This document shows, piece after piece, positions 1 through 6,928 of a stretch of DNA of 9,706 bases (its first letter is position 1; each line of letters begins with the position of its first letter). Location of the stretch: NCBI GenBank assembly GCA_003265975.1, contig QFBU01000047.1, forward strand, positions 1-9,706, read 5' to 3'. Both the position numbers and the translations under genes were made by a program. The stretch comes from Candidatus Marinamargulisbacteria bacterium SCGC AAA071-K20 (GTDB taxonomy: Bacteria; Margulisbacteria; Marinamargulisbacteria; GCA-2716485; AAA071-K20). A model generated the notes under the pieces. It ran no database searches, had not been told where the DNA came from, and saw only the letters and a list, made by a program, of their open reading frames with translations.

Positions 1-53
1 ATCAACCCACGTGGCTATTCGCATACGTGCCTAGACCTATTAATTATCTTAAG

Positions 54-59
54 AATATT
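54..59. repeat. Left target-site duplication AATATT
   Basis: AATATT abuts the first base of the left terminal repeat and recurs immediately after the right terminal repeat. The hexamer is palindromic. Tn3-family duplications are usually 5 bp, so either this is a 6-bp duplication or one base is shared by chance with the element edge. Confidence 0.8.
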
Positions 60-92
60 GGGTCTGACTGCATATCGGGACGGAATTACCGA
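60..92 (+). repeat. Left terminal inverted repeat (IRL)
   Basis: The repeat starts GGGTCTGACTGCATATCGG and ends ATTACCGA. Its reverse complement occurs at 5491-5523 with two mismatches, at repeat positions 7 and 10. The GGGTCTGAC start is shared with the classic Tn3 end. This is the TnpA binding and cleavage site. Confidence 0.93.
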
Positions 93-97
93 TTAAA

Positions 98-130
98 GGG
101 TTCAACTGCATATCGGAACAGAATTCCGCA
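98..130 (+). repeat. Subterminal degenerate second copy of IRL
   Basis: This stretch is in the same orientation as IRL and exactly 38 bp further in. It matches IRL at 25 of 33 positions without gaps, including the uninterrupted block AACTGCATATCGG apart from its first base. The sequence after it runs GGGACGTTAAG, and ACGTTAAG is also how the inner side of the classic Tn3 repeat ends. No comparable second copy is visible inside the right end. It lies just beyond the passenger stop codon. Confidence 0.85.
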
Positions 131-136
131 GGGACG

Positions 137-1525
137 TTAAGACTCAGAAGGGATTTTCCAACCCAGTTTTTTTTCAATAGCAATAATAACTTCTCGTGCA
201 ATATCTTTCCCCGTTGCAGCTTCAATACCTTCTAATCCAGGAGAAGAATTAACTTCTAAGAGTAAAGGGCCTTTGTTCGATCGAATAATATCTACCCCAG
301 CAACATCCAGCCCAAGAACTTTTACCGATTTAATTGCCATTGTACGCTCTTGAGCTGTGATTTTAATACTCTTGGTAGTGGCCCCTCTATGAACATTGGC
401 TCGAAACTCCCCTGGAGCAGCTTCTCTCATAATACTTGCAATAACTTTTCCATTTACAACAAAGCAGCGGATATCTTTGTTATCGGCCTCTTTCACAAAT
501 TCTTGGACTAATAAATTAGCCTTTAAGGATTTAAACGCATTAATGACACTCTCTGCTGCTTTTTTTGTTTCTGCTAAAACTACACCTGTGCCCTGAGTTC
601 CTTCTAATAATTTAATAATTAGGGGAGCACCGCCAACCATGTTAATTAAATCTTCCGTATCAATAGGCGAATTTGCAAAGCCAGTAGTTGGAATTTCCAG
701 ACCATTTTTAAGTAACAATTGAAGTGAAAATAATTTATCTCGAGATTGTGTTATAGATTGAGAATTATTTAGGGAATATATTCCCATACTTTCAAAATGA
801 CGCGTTAGAGCGGCCCCATAGAAAGTAAGACTGGGCCTTATTCGTGGAATAATAGCATCCAGTCCATGAATTACTTTTCCACCCCTATTGTGGACTTCTG
901 GATCATCCGCATCAAGCTTCATAAAACACTGCGTGATATTGAGAAATGTCATGTCATGGCCACGCTCTTCTCCAGCAAGAAGAAGACGTTCGTTACTATA
1001 TAATGATGGATTGCTTGCTAAAAGTGCGATTTTTAATCCAGAGGTTGTTTTTTTTATTTTTACATATTTCTTTTGGATTTCTTCTTCAGGAATATTTCCC
1101 CACAAAAAACTTTCCGAAGGATCAATCGTAATTCTGTTTTTCATAGCTTCACGACCTAATAGCATTCGGTAGCCCATCGAATCGCGATTGGCGAGGGTTA
1201 ATTCTATCTCCCACGTAGCACCACCTAAGTTTAATTCAGTACTAATGACATATCTTCTTTCGCTTGCTCCACTAGAACTCTTTACCTCTCTTCGATCTAT
1301 GACCTCTGCCTCACAGCGTACGACAGTGCGGCGATCTTCTTGTAACGGATGCACTTCAAAGCTAACCCAAGATACTTTTTCTTTTTTATAGGGTTGAATA
1401 TTAAATGCATGTATTGAAGATGTTTTTGCTCCAGAGTCGATACGAGAAACAATGGCAGGGATCCCAAGGTTAGCAAGCGAACACCATTCTTCTGAACCAA
1501 TTGATATTTTTTGTAGCTTATTCAT
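137..1525 (-). CDS. RimB-like protease / RimK-like ATP-grasp glutamate ligase fusion (transposon passenger)
   Basis: This 462-residue protein has two domains. Residues about 5-150 match the RimB / 'ATP-dependent zinc protease' family (PF05618), a retropepsin-like fold, with the active-site type motif RIDSGAKTSS (Asp30) and a later LLGREAM strand. Residues about 165-455 are a RimK-type ATP-grasp ligase, with the nucleotide-binding segment IIKLLEGTQGTGVVLAE (Lys304), DIRCFVV and the metal-binding ELNSSPG-like motif (LLEVNSSPG, Glu424 and Asn426). RimK proteins add glutamates to the C-terminus of ribosomal protein S6. RimB homologues are separate small proteins encoded with RimK in some pseudomonads. 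The fusion suggests one cytoplasmic protein that adds and trims glutamate tails, which is inference. The start is supported by AAGGAAGT upstream. The gene lies 13 bp downstream of the recombinase gene inside the transposon, so it is probably co-transcribed as a passenger. The target could be something other than S6. Confidence 0.9.
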   Translation of the reverse strand: MNKLQKISIGSEEWCSLANLGIPAIVSRIDSGAKTSSIHAFNIQPYKKEKVSWVSFEVHPLQEDRRTVVRCEAEVIDRREVKSSSGASERRYVISTELNLGGATWEIELTLANRDSMGYRMLLGREAMKNRITIDPSESFLWGNIPEEEIQKKYVKIKKTTSGLKIALLASNPSLYSNERLLLAGEERGHDMTFLNITQCFMKLDADDPEVHNRGGKVIHGLDAIIPRIRPSLTFYGAALTRHFESMGIYSLNNSQSITQSRDKLFSLQLLLKNGLEIPTTGFANSPIDTEDLINMVGGAPLIIKLLEGTQGTGVVLAETKKAAESVINAFKSLKANLLVQEFVKEADNKDIRCFVVNGKVIASIMREAAPGEFRANVHRGATTKSIKITAQERTMAIKSVKVLGLDVAGVDIIRSNKGPLLLEVNSSPGLEGIEAATGKDIAREVIIAIEKKLGWKIPSES

Positions 1526-1530
1526 AATTT

Positions 1531-1538
1531 ACTTCCTT
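1531..1538 (-). promoter_or_regulatory. Ribosome binding site of the RimB-RimK passenger
   Basis: On the minus strand AAGGAAGT lies 5 bases before the ATG at 1525, in the short gap after the recombinase stop codon. It fixes the start and shows that this internal cistron uses Shine-Dalgarno initiation, unlike the first genes of most transcripts here. Confidence 0.75.
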
Positions 1539-2243
1539 TTATAAAGATTTCATTGCCCGTTTAAATTCTTCTCTGATTTGTTCTGTCGAGTTTTTAGCAT
1601 AGATTCGTGTATTTTCAATACGCTCGTGACCTAAAAATATCTGAATTTGTTCAAGTGGCATCCCGTGTTCCAAAAGATAAGTTGCAATAGAATGCCTTAA
1701 AAGATGAGGGTGAACTTTTTTGGTAATACCTGAATCTTTAGCTAGGGCTTTTACGATTTGTTGAATCCGACGAGGTGAATATTTATTATGCAATCGTGAT
1801 TCAAATAAATAACCCGTCTGACGATCTCCAATATGTGTTTGAACTTCCTGAGCTAAAGCGTTTGTAATGGGGATTGTTCGTTGCTTGTTTCCTTTTCCAT
1901 TTTTGACCACAACAATTTCTTCATCAAAAAAGAAGTCTTCAATTTTAAGATCAACAAATTCACTAATACGTGTGCCCGTAAAAAAAAGTGTTTTGACCAA
2001 CAACCCTGTATCCCCTTTTTGAGAGTAGGCATATTGGATAAGTTTTTTTTGATCGTCTTTGGATAAACGGTCAATTTTTTGTTTGGGGTTTTTATTCCGT
2101 TGTATGTCTAAATTTTTTCGAGCAACTTTAGTCGCATAGTGAATTTGATCATAGTTCAAGTGGTGTTTGCGAAATATTTTAGTGATTGCACTAATCGCTG
2201 GTTGTATATTCTCTGTTTCAGTATCTGTTGTCATTGTTACCAT
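1539..2243 (-). CDS. Tyrosine recombinase, probable cointegrate resolvase (TnpI-type)
   Basis: This 234-residue protein keeps the full catalytic set of the lambda-integrase/Xer family: Arg92 in TGTRISE, the beta-hairpin Lys117 in NGKGNKQR, His180 and Arg183 in HPHLLRHS, His206 in LGHERI, and the nucleophile Tyr215 in TRIYAKNS. The catalytic domain occupies about residues 60-230. The region before it is only about 55 residues, against roughly 100 in XerC/XerD, so the core-binding domain is reduced. The reading frame stays open upstream to a stop at 2301-2303 but offers no further ATG. Its place next to tnpA, divergently transcribed across a motif-rich gap, is that of TnpI in Tn4430-like elements. 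Resolution of cointegrates is therefore the likely role. An integrase acting on another site cannot be excluded. A second ATG at 2232-2234 is an alternative start. Confidence 0.9.
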   Translation of the reverse strand: MVTMTTDTETENIQPAISAITKIFRKHHLNYDQIHYATKVARKNLDIQRNKNPKQKIDRLSKDDQKKLIQYAYSQKGDTGLLVKTLFFTGTRISEFVDLKIEDFFFDEEIVVVKNGKGNKQRTIPITNALAQEVQTHIGDRQTGYLFESRLHNKYSPRRIQQIVKALAKDSGITKKVHPHLLRHSIATYLLEHGMPLEQIQIFLGHERIENTRIYAKNSTEQIREEFKRAMKSL

Positions 2244-2249
2244 CTCAAC

Positions 2250-2255
2250 AGTATA
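2250..2255 (-). promoter_or_regulatory. Probable -10 box of the recombinase-passenger operon
   Basis: On the minus strand TATACT is followed by six bases and then the ATG at 2243. Transcription would begin at about the start codon, giving a leaderless message. A weak -35 candidate, TTCCCA, lies 17 bp upstream. The box overlaps the first recombinase-site motif (2254-2268), so recombinase binding could repress its own operon. Confidence 0.5.
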
Positions 2256-2378
2256 TTTCGCTTTAAAGTTTTTGGGAAGAAGTTGAGTTAGTTTTTGGTA
2301 CTATTGATCAAATGTGAAGAGGGTCGTTACGCTTAAACGATAAAAAGCTATTTCGCTCTATACCTATTCTGCGAACTA
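2254..2378. other. Putative resolution site: four related 15-bp motifs
   Basis: Between the divergent recombinase and tnpA genes are TATTTCGCTTTAAAG (2254-2268), CGTTACGCTTAAACG (2325-2339), TATTTCGCTCTATAC (2349-2363) and, inverted, CTATTCTGCGAACTA (2364-2378). The last two abut head to head as a 30-bp imperfect palindrome, a fitting core site with arms of about 11 bp around an 8-bp centre. The first two are direct copies that could serve as accessory sites. This parallels the IR1/IR2 core plus DR1/DR2 layout known for the Tn4430 TnpI site. Binding by this recombinase is inferred. Confidence 0.6.
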
Positions 2379-2383
2379 ATTTT

Positions 2384-2390
2384 AGGAGGA
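2384..2390 (+). promoter_or_regulatory. tnpA: Ribosome binding site of tnpA
   Basis: AGGAGGA lies 4 bases before the ATG at 2395. It is a near-perfect Shine-Dalgarno and the strongest in the window. It fixes the tnpA start. Confidence 0.85.
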
Positions 2391-2394
2391 GTCT

Positions 2395-5300
2395 ATGCCA
2401 GCTTTAAAAATATTAAATCATGACGAAAAAATACAATTTGAATCGCCACCGGATTTTGACAGTGTCACTCGAAAGAAGTTTTTTAGAGTCACTTCTGACA
2501 TCAGAGATATTGTAGATGCATTCAACCCAATCAGAAAGGTCGGGTTTATTTTACAGATGGGCTACTTCAAATACACATCTAAATTTTTTTCACCGGCCAA
2601 ATTCAATTCAAAAGACGTGGATTATGTTTGCAATCAACTTAATATTCCTACCGTTTCATTGGATTTATATTATGGAACAATTCTCACCAGACACCGAGAA
2701 TTAATTCTAAAAACAATAGGATTTGATGCGTTTTCAATACACAAAAAGTCAATTGCTCATGAGATATCCGATCTAATGCTCAAAAAGAAACGCCCCAGGC
2801 AGATTTTGAAAGATGTTTTGGATTACCTAGCAATAAATCGCGTCGAAATCCCTACTTATAGAACGATTACTGAGATGATCACAGATGGTTTGAATCAATA
2901 TGAAGATACGTTGTTGTTTACGCTTAGAAACCAATTATTGCCCGAACACAAAATCATTTTGGATCAGTTGTTGCCAGATGACCCAAAGCATAAAGGAACC
3001 GTATTTAAAAAAATAAGTCACTCAACCCGCCCAAAGAAAATCAAAGAATCGGTCAAAGATTTTTTGGAAATTAAAATGATGTTTTTTACGCTCAAGCCAG
3101 TCCTTGATCATTTAAAATTATCCAGTGAGGCTATTAGGTATTACGCCGTATGGGCGAATAAATCTCGTCGGTTTCAACTCAAACAATTCACTGATCCCAA
3201 CAAGCGATATTTATATTTGATCACCTACATTGCCTATCAATATTATCAACGACAAGACACATTGTTAGATATTTTTCTATTGGCCAAAAAAACACTTGAA
3301 AACGCCGTTGATCGGGATCATAAGTCAGATTATTTCAAGGATCGAAAATCAAAAAATCTGGCTATTAAATCCTTATCCAAGGCATGGAGCTCATATCGTG
3401 AAACAGTCGATCGAATCAAAGCAATTGTTAACGATAATCGTGTAGATGAATCCGATAAGGTTGTTCTAATCAAGTCCATTTTGGATGATCAACCAATTGA
3501 AACACAGGAACAGTTAAACCTGTTCGTCGTCATTGAAAAAGAAGCGGCTCGTGGTTCTACAGATGCCGATTATTATGATGTCCTAGAAAAATACAGTGCC
3601 AAATTTCAGAATCGATTGTCTGACATTTTACAAGCTGTTGAGTTTAACTCGATAACTTCGGAGAAGACAATTATTGAAGCGATTAAGCATTTCAAAGAAA
3701 CAAAAATTACCAAAAATGCCCCCGTTGATTTTTTAAGCTCAGAAAAAGAAGGTCAGATTTATACTCAAGACTGTAAATTCAGAGGCAGCTTGTACAAAAT
3801 ATTTTTGTTCATCCAAGTTTCGGATTCAATAAAATCTGGAAAATTAAGTCTCAAACATTCGTACCGTTATTTGTCATTGGACGAATATTTGATCGATCGG
3901 AATTTCTGGCATACGAATAGAGATGCTCTAATCAAACGGTCAGGGCTTGAAAGGTTCAAAGATTTTTCTGATGTCAAAAAAACATTAATGACTACTATGG
4001 ATCAGTCCTATACCCGAACCAATGAAAATATTTTATCAGGCAAAAACGACAACATTCATTTCAACAAGAATGATCGCTTGATCATTGAAACGCCTAATAC
4101 TGTTGATGCAGATGAACCTTCTGATGGATTGTCTAATTTATTCTCAAAAAGCCGATTCACTTCGATATTGAAGATTCTTTACGATGTTAACCAAGTGACA
4201 AATTTCACCGACTATTTTGAACATTTTAGTCTGAAACATGGAAAACGAAAACCAAACTTAGCCGCCTTTATTGCGGCCATCGTTGGCTATGGGTGCAACA
4301 TTGGTATTGGAAAAATTAGTCGTATCTCACAAGGAATTCTTGGTAGTTCTATTGAAACGGTTTCAAATTGGTATATCAGCTATGATTCCTTGGTAGCTGC
4401 AAACAACTGCATTATGTCATTCATGCAGAAAATGAAGTTGGCCAACATCTACAAACGATCTGATGACGCGCTCCATACAGTGAGTGATGGGCTTAAATGT
4501 GGAATCAGTGTGGATTCACTTAATGCCAATCACTCATTCAAATACTTTGGCAAAGGAAAAGGCGTTACCGTGAATCGATTTCAAGATGAACGGCTATTTT
4601 CATTTCACTCACAGGTGTTTAGCCCTACTGATAGAGAGGCGCCGCATCTTATTGATGGGCTACTGGACAATGATGTGGTCAAATCCGATTTTCATATCAC
4701 TGATACTCATGGATTTAACGAGATTATTTTTGCGGTAACTAATCTCATCTCAGTTCGATTTACGCCACGAATCAAGAATGTTGTGGATCAAGTGTTGTAC
4801 TCGTTTTTGCCGATCTCCCATTACCAGAAGAAGGGGTACAAAGTCTTACCTGAGCGATATATCGACATCGATTTAATTGAAGAGCAATGGGATGATATTT
4901 TAAGATTGATTGAGACAATTAAGCTTAAACAAACTACAGCCACTCAGATTTTTAAACGATTGAGTTCATATTCAAAGCATCATCCGTTGTATCAAGCTCT
5001 GCAAGAATATGGGCGTGCAATCAAAACTCTTTTCATTTTAGACTACATCGATGATGTTGAGATGCGACAAATTATCGAAGTCGAACTGAGCAAAGTTGAA
5101 TTGGCCAATAAATTTGCTAGGGCAATTCGTTTTGGAAACAATCAGGAATTTAATGTTGAGACCAAAGACGAACAAGAAATTGTTGAAGGTTGCCGACGGC
5201 TCATTCAAAACGCGATTGTTTGCTGGAATTACTTACATTTGTCGGAGCAGATCGCAAACGCTGATACCGAGGTCCATCGGCAAGAGATAATCGAAAAAAT

Positions 5301-5424
5301 ACGCAGGAGCTCGATTTTAACGTGGCATCACATCAATATGTTCGGCGAGTACAATTTCTCTGTCCTACGCGATTTAAGCGACCAACCTTTTGATGTGCCG
5401 AAAATCTTGTCGTTAATACTATGA
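2395..5424 (+). CDS. tnpA: Tn3-family transposase TnpA
   Basis: At 1009 residues this is full length for the family. The N-terminal part (about 1-170, starting LNHDEKIQFESPP) has the look of the DUF4158 DNA-binding region that recognises the terminal repeats. The C-terminal part (about 580-970) is the DDE_Tnp_Tn3 catalytic domain. The three metal-binding residues can be placed against Tn3 TnpA: Asp698 in SDGLKCG, Asp770 in HITDTHGF and Glu902 in LSKVELANKFARAI, where the family usually has LNKGE. TnpA binds the inverted repeats, nicks and joins the ends to the target, and forms cointegrates by replicative transposition. The ATG is set by AGGAGGA. The gene is divergent from the recombinase, and the core of the putative resolution site lies in its leader, so recombinase binding could also dampen its expression. 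No disruption is visible. Confidence 0.97.
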   Translation: MPALKILNHDEKIQFESPPDFDSVTRKKFFRVTSDIRDIVDAFNPIRKVGFILQMGYFKYTSKFFSPAKFNSKDVDYVCNQLNIPTVSLDLYYGTILTRHRELILKTIGFDAFSIHKKSIAHEISDLMLKKKRPRQILKDVLDYLAINRVEIPTYRTITEMITDGLNQYEDTLLFTLRNQLLPEHKIILDQLLPDDPKHKGTVFKKISHSTRPKKIKESVKDFLEIKMMFFTLKPVLDHLKLSSEAIRYYAVWANKSRRFQLKQFTDPNKRYLYLITYIAYQYYQRQDTLLDIFLLAKKTLENAVDRDHKSDYFKDRKSKNLAIKSLSKAWSSYRETVDRIKAIVNDNRVDESDKVVLIKSILDDQPIETQEQLNLFVVIEKEAARGSTDADYYDVLEKYSAKFQNRLSDILQAVEFNSITSEKTIIEAIKHFKETKITKNAPVDFLSSEKEGQIYTQDCKFRGSLYKIFLFIQVSDSIKSGKLSLKHSYRYLSLDEYLIDRNFWHTNRDALIKRSGLERFKDFSDVKKTLMTTMDQSYTRTNENILSGKNDNIHFNKNDRLIIETPNTVDADEPSDGLSNLFSKSRFTSILKILYDVNQVTNFTDYFEHFSLKHGKRKPNLAAFIAAIVGYGCNIGIGKISRISQGILGSSIETVSNWYISYDSLVAANNCIMSFMQKMKLANIYKRSDDALHTVSDGLKCGISVDSLNANHSFKYFGKGKGVTVNRFQDERLFSFHSQVFSPTDREAPHLIDGLLDNDVVKSDFHITDTHGFNEIIFAVTNLISVRFTPRIKNVVDQVLYSFLPISHYQKKGYKVLPERYIDIDLIEEQWDDILRLIETIKLKQTTATQIFKRLSSYSKHHPLYQALQEYGRAIKTLFILDYIDDVEMRQIIEVELSKVELANKFARAIRFGNNQEFNVETKDEQEIVEGCRRLIQNAIVCWNYLHLSEQIANADTEVHRQEIIEKIRRSSILTWHHINMFGEYNFSVLRDLSDQPFDVPKILSLIL

Positions 5425-5490
5425 GAAAAATGGGAACGAAATGGTGTTTATTTTTTGTGCTCAATTACGCATGAAATAATTTGGATTTTT

Positions 5491-5523
5491 TCGGTAATTC
5501 CGTCCCGATATGCTGTTAGACCC
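5491..5523 (-). repeat. Right terminal inverted repeat (IRR)
   Basis: Read on the minus strand this begins GGGTCTAACAGCATATCGG and matches IRL at 31 of 33 positions. It starts 66 bp after the tnpA stop. That 66-bp gap holds no gene, no convincing terminator, and no second end copy of the kind seen on the left. Confidence 0.93.
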
Positions 5524-5529
5524 AATATT
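5524..5529. repeat. Right target-site duplication AATATT
   Basis: This is identical to the hexamer before the left end at 54-59. The perfect match suggests a fairly recent insertion with no later rearrangement between the ends. Confidence 0.8.
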
Positions 5530-5596
5530 ATCCTTATACACTAGTGAATTTGCCTCCAATTTTCATAAAAGCAATTTCCCCACAAACTAAGGCTAG

Positions 5597-5624
5597 TTAA
5601 ACATATAGTAAAAAATGTTATACT
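5597..5624 (+). promoter_or_regulatory. thiH: thiH promoter with extended -10
   Basis: TGTTATACT ends at 5624 and is a TGn-extended -10 box. TTAAAC at 5597-5602 is a weak -35 with 16-bp spacing. The transcription start would fall at about 5631, only a few bases before the ATG at 5635, and no Shine-Dalgarno is present. The promoter lies wholly outside the transposon, so the insertion left it intact. I see no TPP riboswitch in the short leader. Confidence 0.55.
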
Positions 5625-5634
5625 TCCCACTACA

Positions 5635-6753
5635 ATGACATTCATAGACACACTCAATTCATTAGACATACAAACCCAGGTAAGCCACACCCTGTTAAGC
5701 ACAAAAGACAAAGTACAGACGTTACTAAGGCAAAAAACATATAAAATTGACGATCTTCCGGCGCTTCTTTCAATCGCAGCTGAAAGCGAACTAGAACCAC
5801 TCGCCCAAAAAGCCAACAAATTAACCGTTCAACGATTCGGAAAAACAATGCAACTATTCGTACCTATGTACCTGTCAAACGAATGCTATAACACCTGCAC
5901 ATACTGCGGATTCAGTTACGAAAATAAATACCCAAGAAAAACCTTAACTGATGAAGAAATTTTAAAAGAGGGTTTAATACTCAAAGAAAAAGGGTTCCAG
6001 CATTTATTAATACTCACCGGAGAGTCGCCAAAAGTTGTCGGTACTGACTACATAGTAAACGCGATAAAAATACTCAAACCTCTTTTTTCAAGCATTTCAA
6101 TAGAAGTTCAGCCCTTATCAGAACACGACTATAAACGAGTCATTGAAGCAGGAGCAGACGGACTAACTATTTATCAAGAAACCTACCACAGAGAAAGTTA
6201 TAAAAAATATCATACCTTCGGCAAAAAAAAGCTATTTGACCAACGATTAGAAGCCGCAGAACGAGGGGCTAGGGCAGGGTTTTACAGAATAAATATTGGA
6301 GCGCTTTTAGGGCTTCATGACTGGAGATACGAAGCCATAGCGCTTGCAAATCATCTACATTACTTAACGAAACATCATTGGCAATGTAAATTTGCTGTTT
6401 CATTTCCGAGAATTACAGATGTAATTGGTGGATTCAAACCAAGCCACATTATTTCTGACAAAGCGCTTGTTCAGCTTATCATTGCGTTTAGATTAATTTT
6501 TCCTGATATCATAATTACATTATCTACAAGAGAGCCTCAAGAACTTAGAGATCAATTAATTCCTATGGGAATCACACAAATGTCAGCGGAGTCAGACACG
6601 GCGCCTGGAGGGTATTCAGATAGCGGGGCAGAGGAACAGTTTGATGTATCTGACCACAGATCACTTAAAGAAATTCAAGATACTTTATTGAAAAAAGGTT
6701 ACGAACCGGTTATGAAGGACTGGGAGTCAGTTATTACTAGCGAACACAGTTAA
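5635..6753 (+). CDS. thiH: 2-iminoacetate synthase ThiH (radical SAM)
   Basis: ThiH cleaves tyrosine with S-adenosylmethionine to give dehydroglycine (2-iminoacetate) and p-cresol. The dehydroglycine feeds thiazole synthase ThiG in thiamin synthesis. The 372-residue length is normal. The radical SAM cluster motif is Cys84-x3-Cys88-x2-Cys91 (NECYNTCTYCGF), followed by LTGESP (the glycine-rich SAM-binding strand), IEVQPLSE and QETYHRESY. The C-terminal BATS-type part holds SFPRITDVIGGF, LSTREP and APGGYSDSGAEEQFDVSD, all matching ThiH. ThiG, ThiS and ThiF are not next to it here: upstream is the transposon and downstream lies a gene on the other strand. The oxygen-independent ThiH route rather than ThiO suggests an anaerobic or facultative life, though aerobic gammaproteobacteria also use it. 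Confidence 0.96.
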   Translation: MTFIDTLNSLDIQTQVSHTLLSTKDKVQTLLRQKTYKIDDLPALLSIAAESELEPLAQKANKLTVQRFGKTMQLFVPMYLSNECYNTCTYCGFSYENKYPRKTLTDEEILKEGLILKEKGFQHLLILTGESPKVVGTDYIVNAIKILKPLFSSISIEVQPLSEHDYKRVIEAGADGLTIYQETYHRESYKKYHTFGKKKLFDQRLEAAERGARAGFYRINIGALLGLHDWRYEAIALANHLHYLTKHHWQCKFAVSFPRITDVIGGFKPSHIISDKALVQLIIAFRLIFPDIIITLSTREPQELRDQLIPMGITQMSAESDTAPGGYSDSGAEEQFDVSDHRSLKEIQDTLLKKGYEPVMKDWESVITSEHS

Positions 6754-6776
6754 TTTTAGATAATTCGCGTCTAAAA
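6754..6776 (+). terminator. thiH: Weak hairpin after thiH
   Basis: TTTTAGA and TCTAAAA form a perfect 7-bp stem around a 9-base loop directly after the thiH stop. The stem is AT-rich and no clean T run follows, so it is a poor intrinsic terminator. It is the only hairpin candidate I found between the convergent genes. Confidence 0.25.
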
Positions 6777-6862
6777 AGATCTGTTTTACTTAAAGGCTTA
6801 TACCAAACTAGGTGATAAACAATGGAGTCTACTTTCCAGTTAGTTAAATATTGAGAAAAAGT

Positions 6863-6928
6863 ATGTCTTATTTTATTTTTCAAGTCGTTTTCAGACAGAC
6901 AGTCAACAGTCGTAGGAGCAGACTATGA
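6863..6928 (+). CDS. Doubtful 21-codon ORF, coupled to the next
   Basis: The ORF begins MSYFIFQVVF and ends in arginine-rich RRSRL. A weak GAGAAA precedes the ATG. Its TGA overlaps the ATG of the following ORF (ATGA). No function is recognised. It could be chance in an AT-rich gap. Confidence 0.12.
   Translation: MSYFIFQVVFRQTVNSRRSRL

Larger units (their letters stand above)
60..5523. mobile_element. Complete Tn3-family transposon with TnpI-type recombinase and RimB-RimK passenger
   Basis: The element is bounded by 33-bp inverted repeats that both start GGGTCT and match at 31 of 33 positions. The internal order is passenger ligase/protease (leftward), tyrosine recombinase (leftward), putative resolution site, and tnpA (rightward). 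The outermost bases GGGTCTGAC resemble the start of the classic Tn3 end. An AATATT direct repeat touches both ends. Transposase, recombinase and ends all look intact, so the element may still be mobile. Replicative cointegrate formation by TnpA followed by resolution by a tyrosine recombinase is established for Tn3 relatives such as Tn4430. That this recombinase plays the same part is inferred from its position and from the motifs between it and tnpA. Confidence 0.93.

Noticed and set aside
1..53. Possible 3' end of an upstream gene left of the transposon
   Set aside because: One frame stops at 31-33. Another stays open across the restored insertion site to a stop at 5588-5590. The stretch is too short to choose a frame or recognise a protein, so no gene is called.
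888..1172. Plus-strand ORF of 94 codons inside the passenger gene
   Set aside because: It lies opposite the well-supported ATP-grasp/RimB coding frame and shows no family motif.
5425..5490. Search for a second, inner copy of the right end and a tnpA terminator
   Set aside because: No stretch resembling GCATATCGG and no stem followed by a T run could be found. Only AT-rich sequence is present.
5541..5819. Minus-strand ORF of 92 codons overlapping the start of thiH
   Set aside because: It lies opposite the clear thiH reading frame, has a cysteine- and serine-rich composition without recognisable motifs, and is best explained as an antisense shadow.
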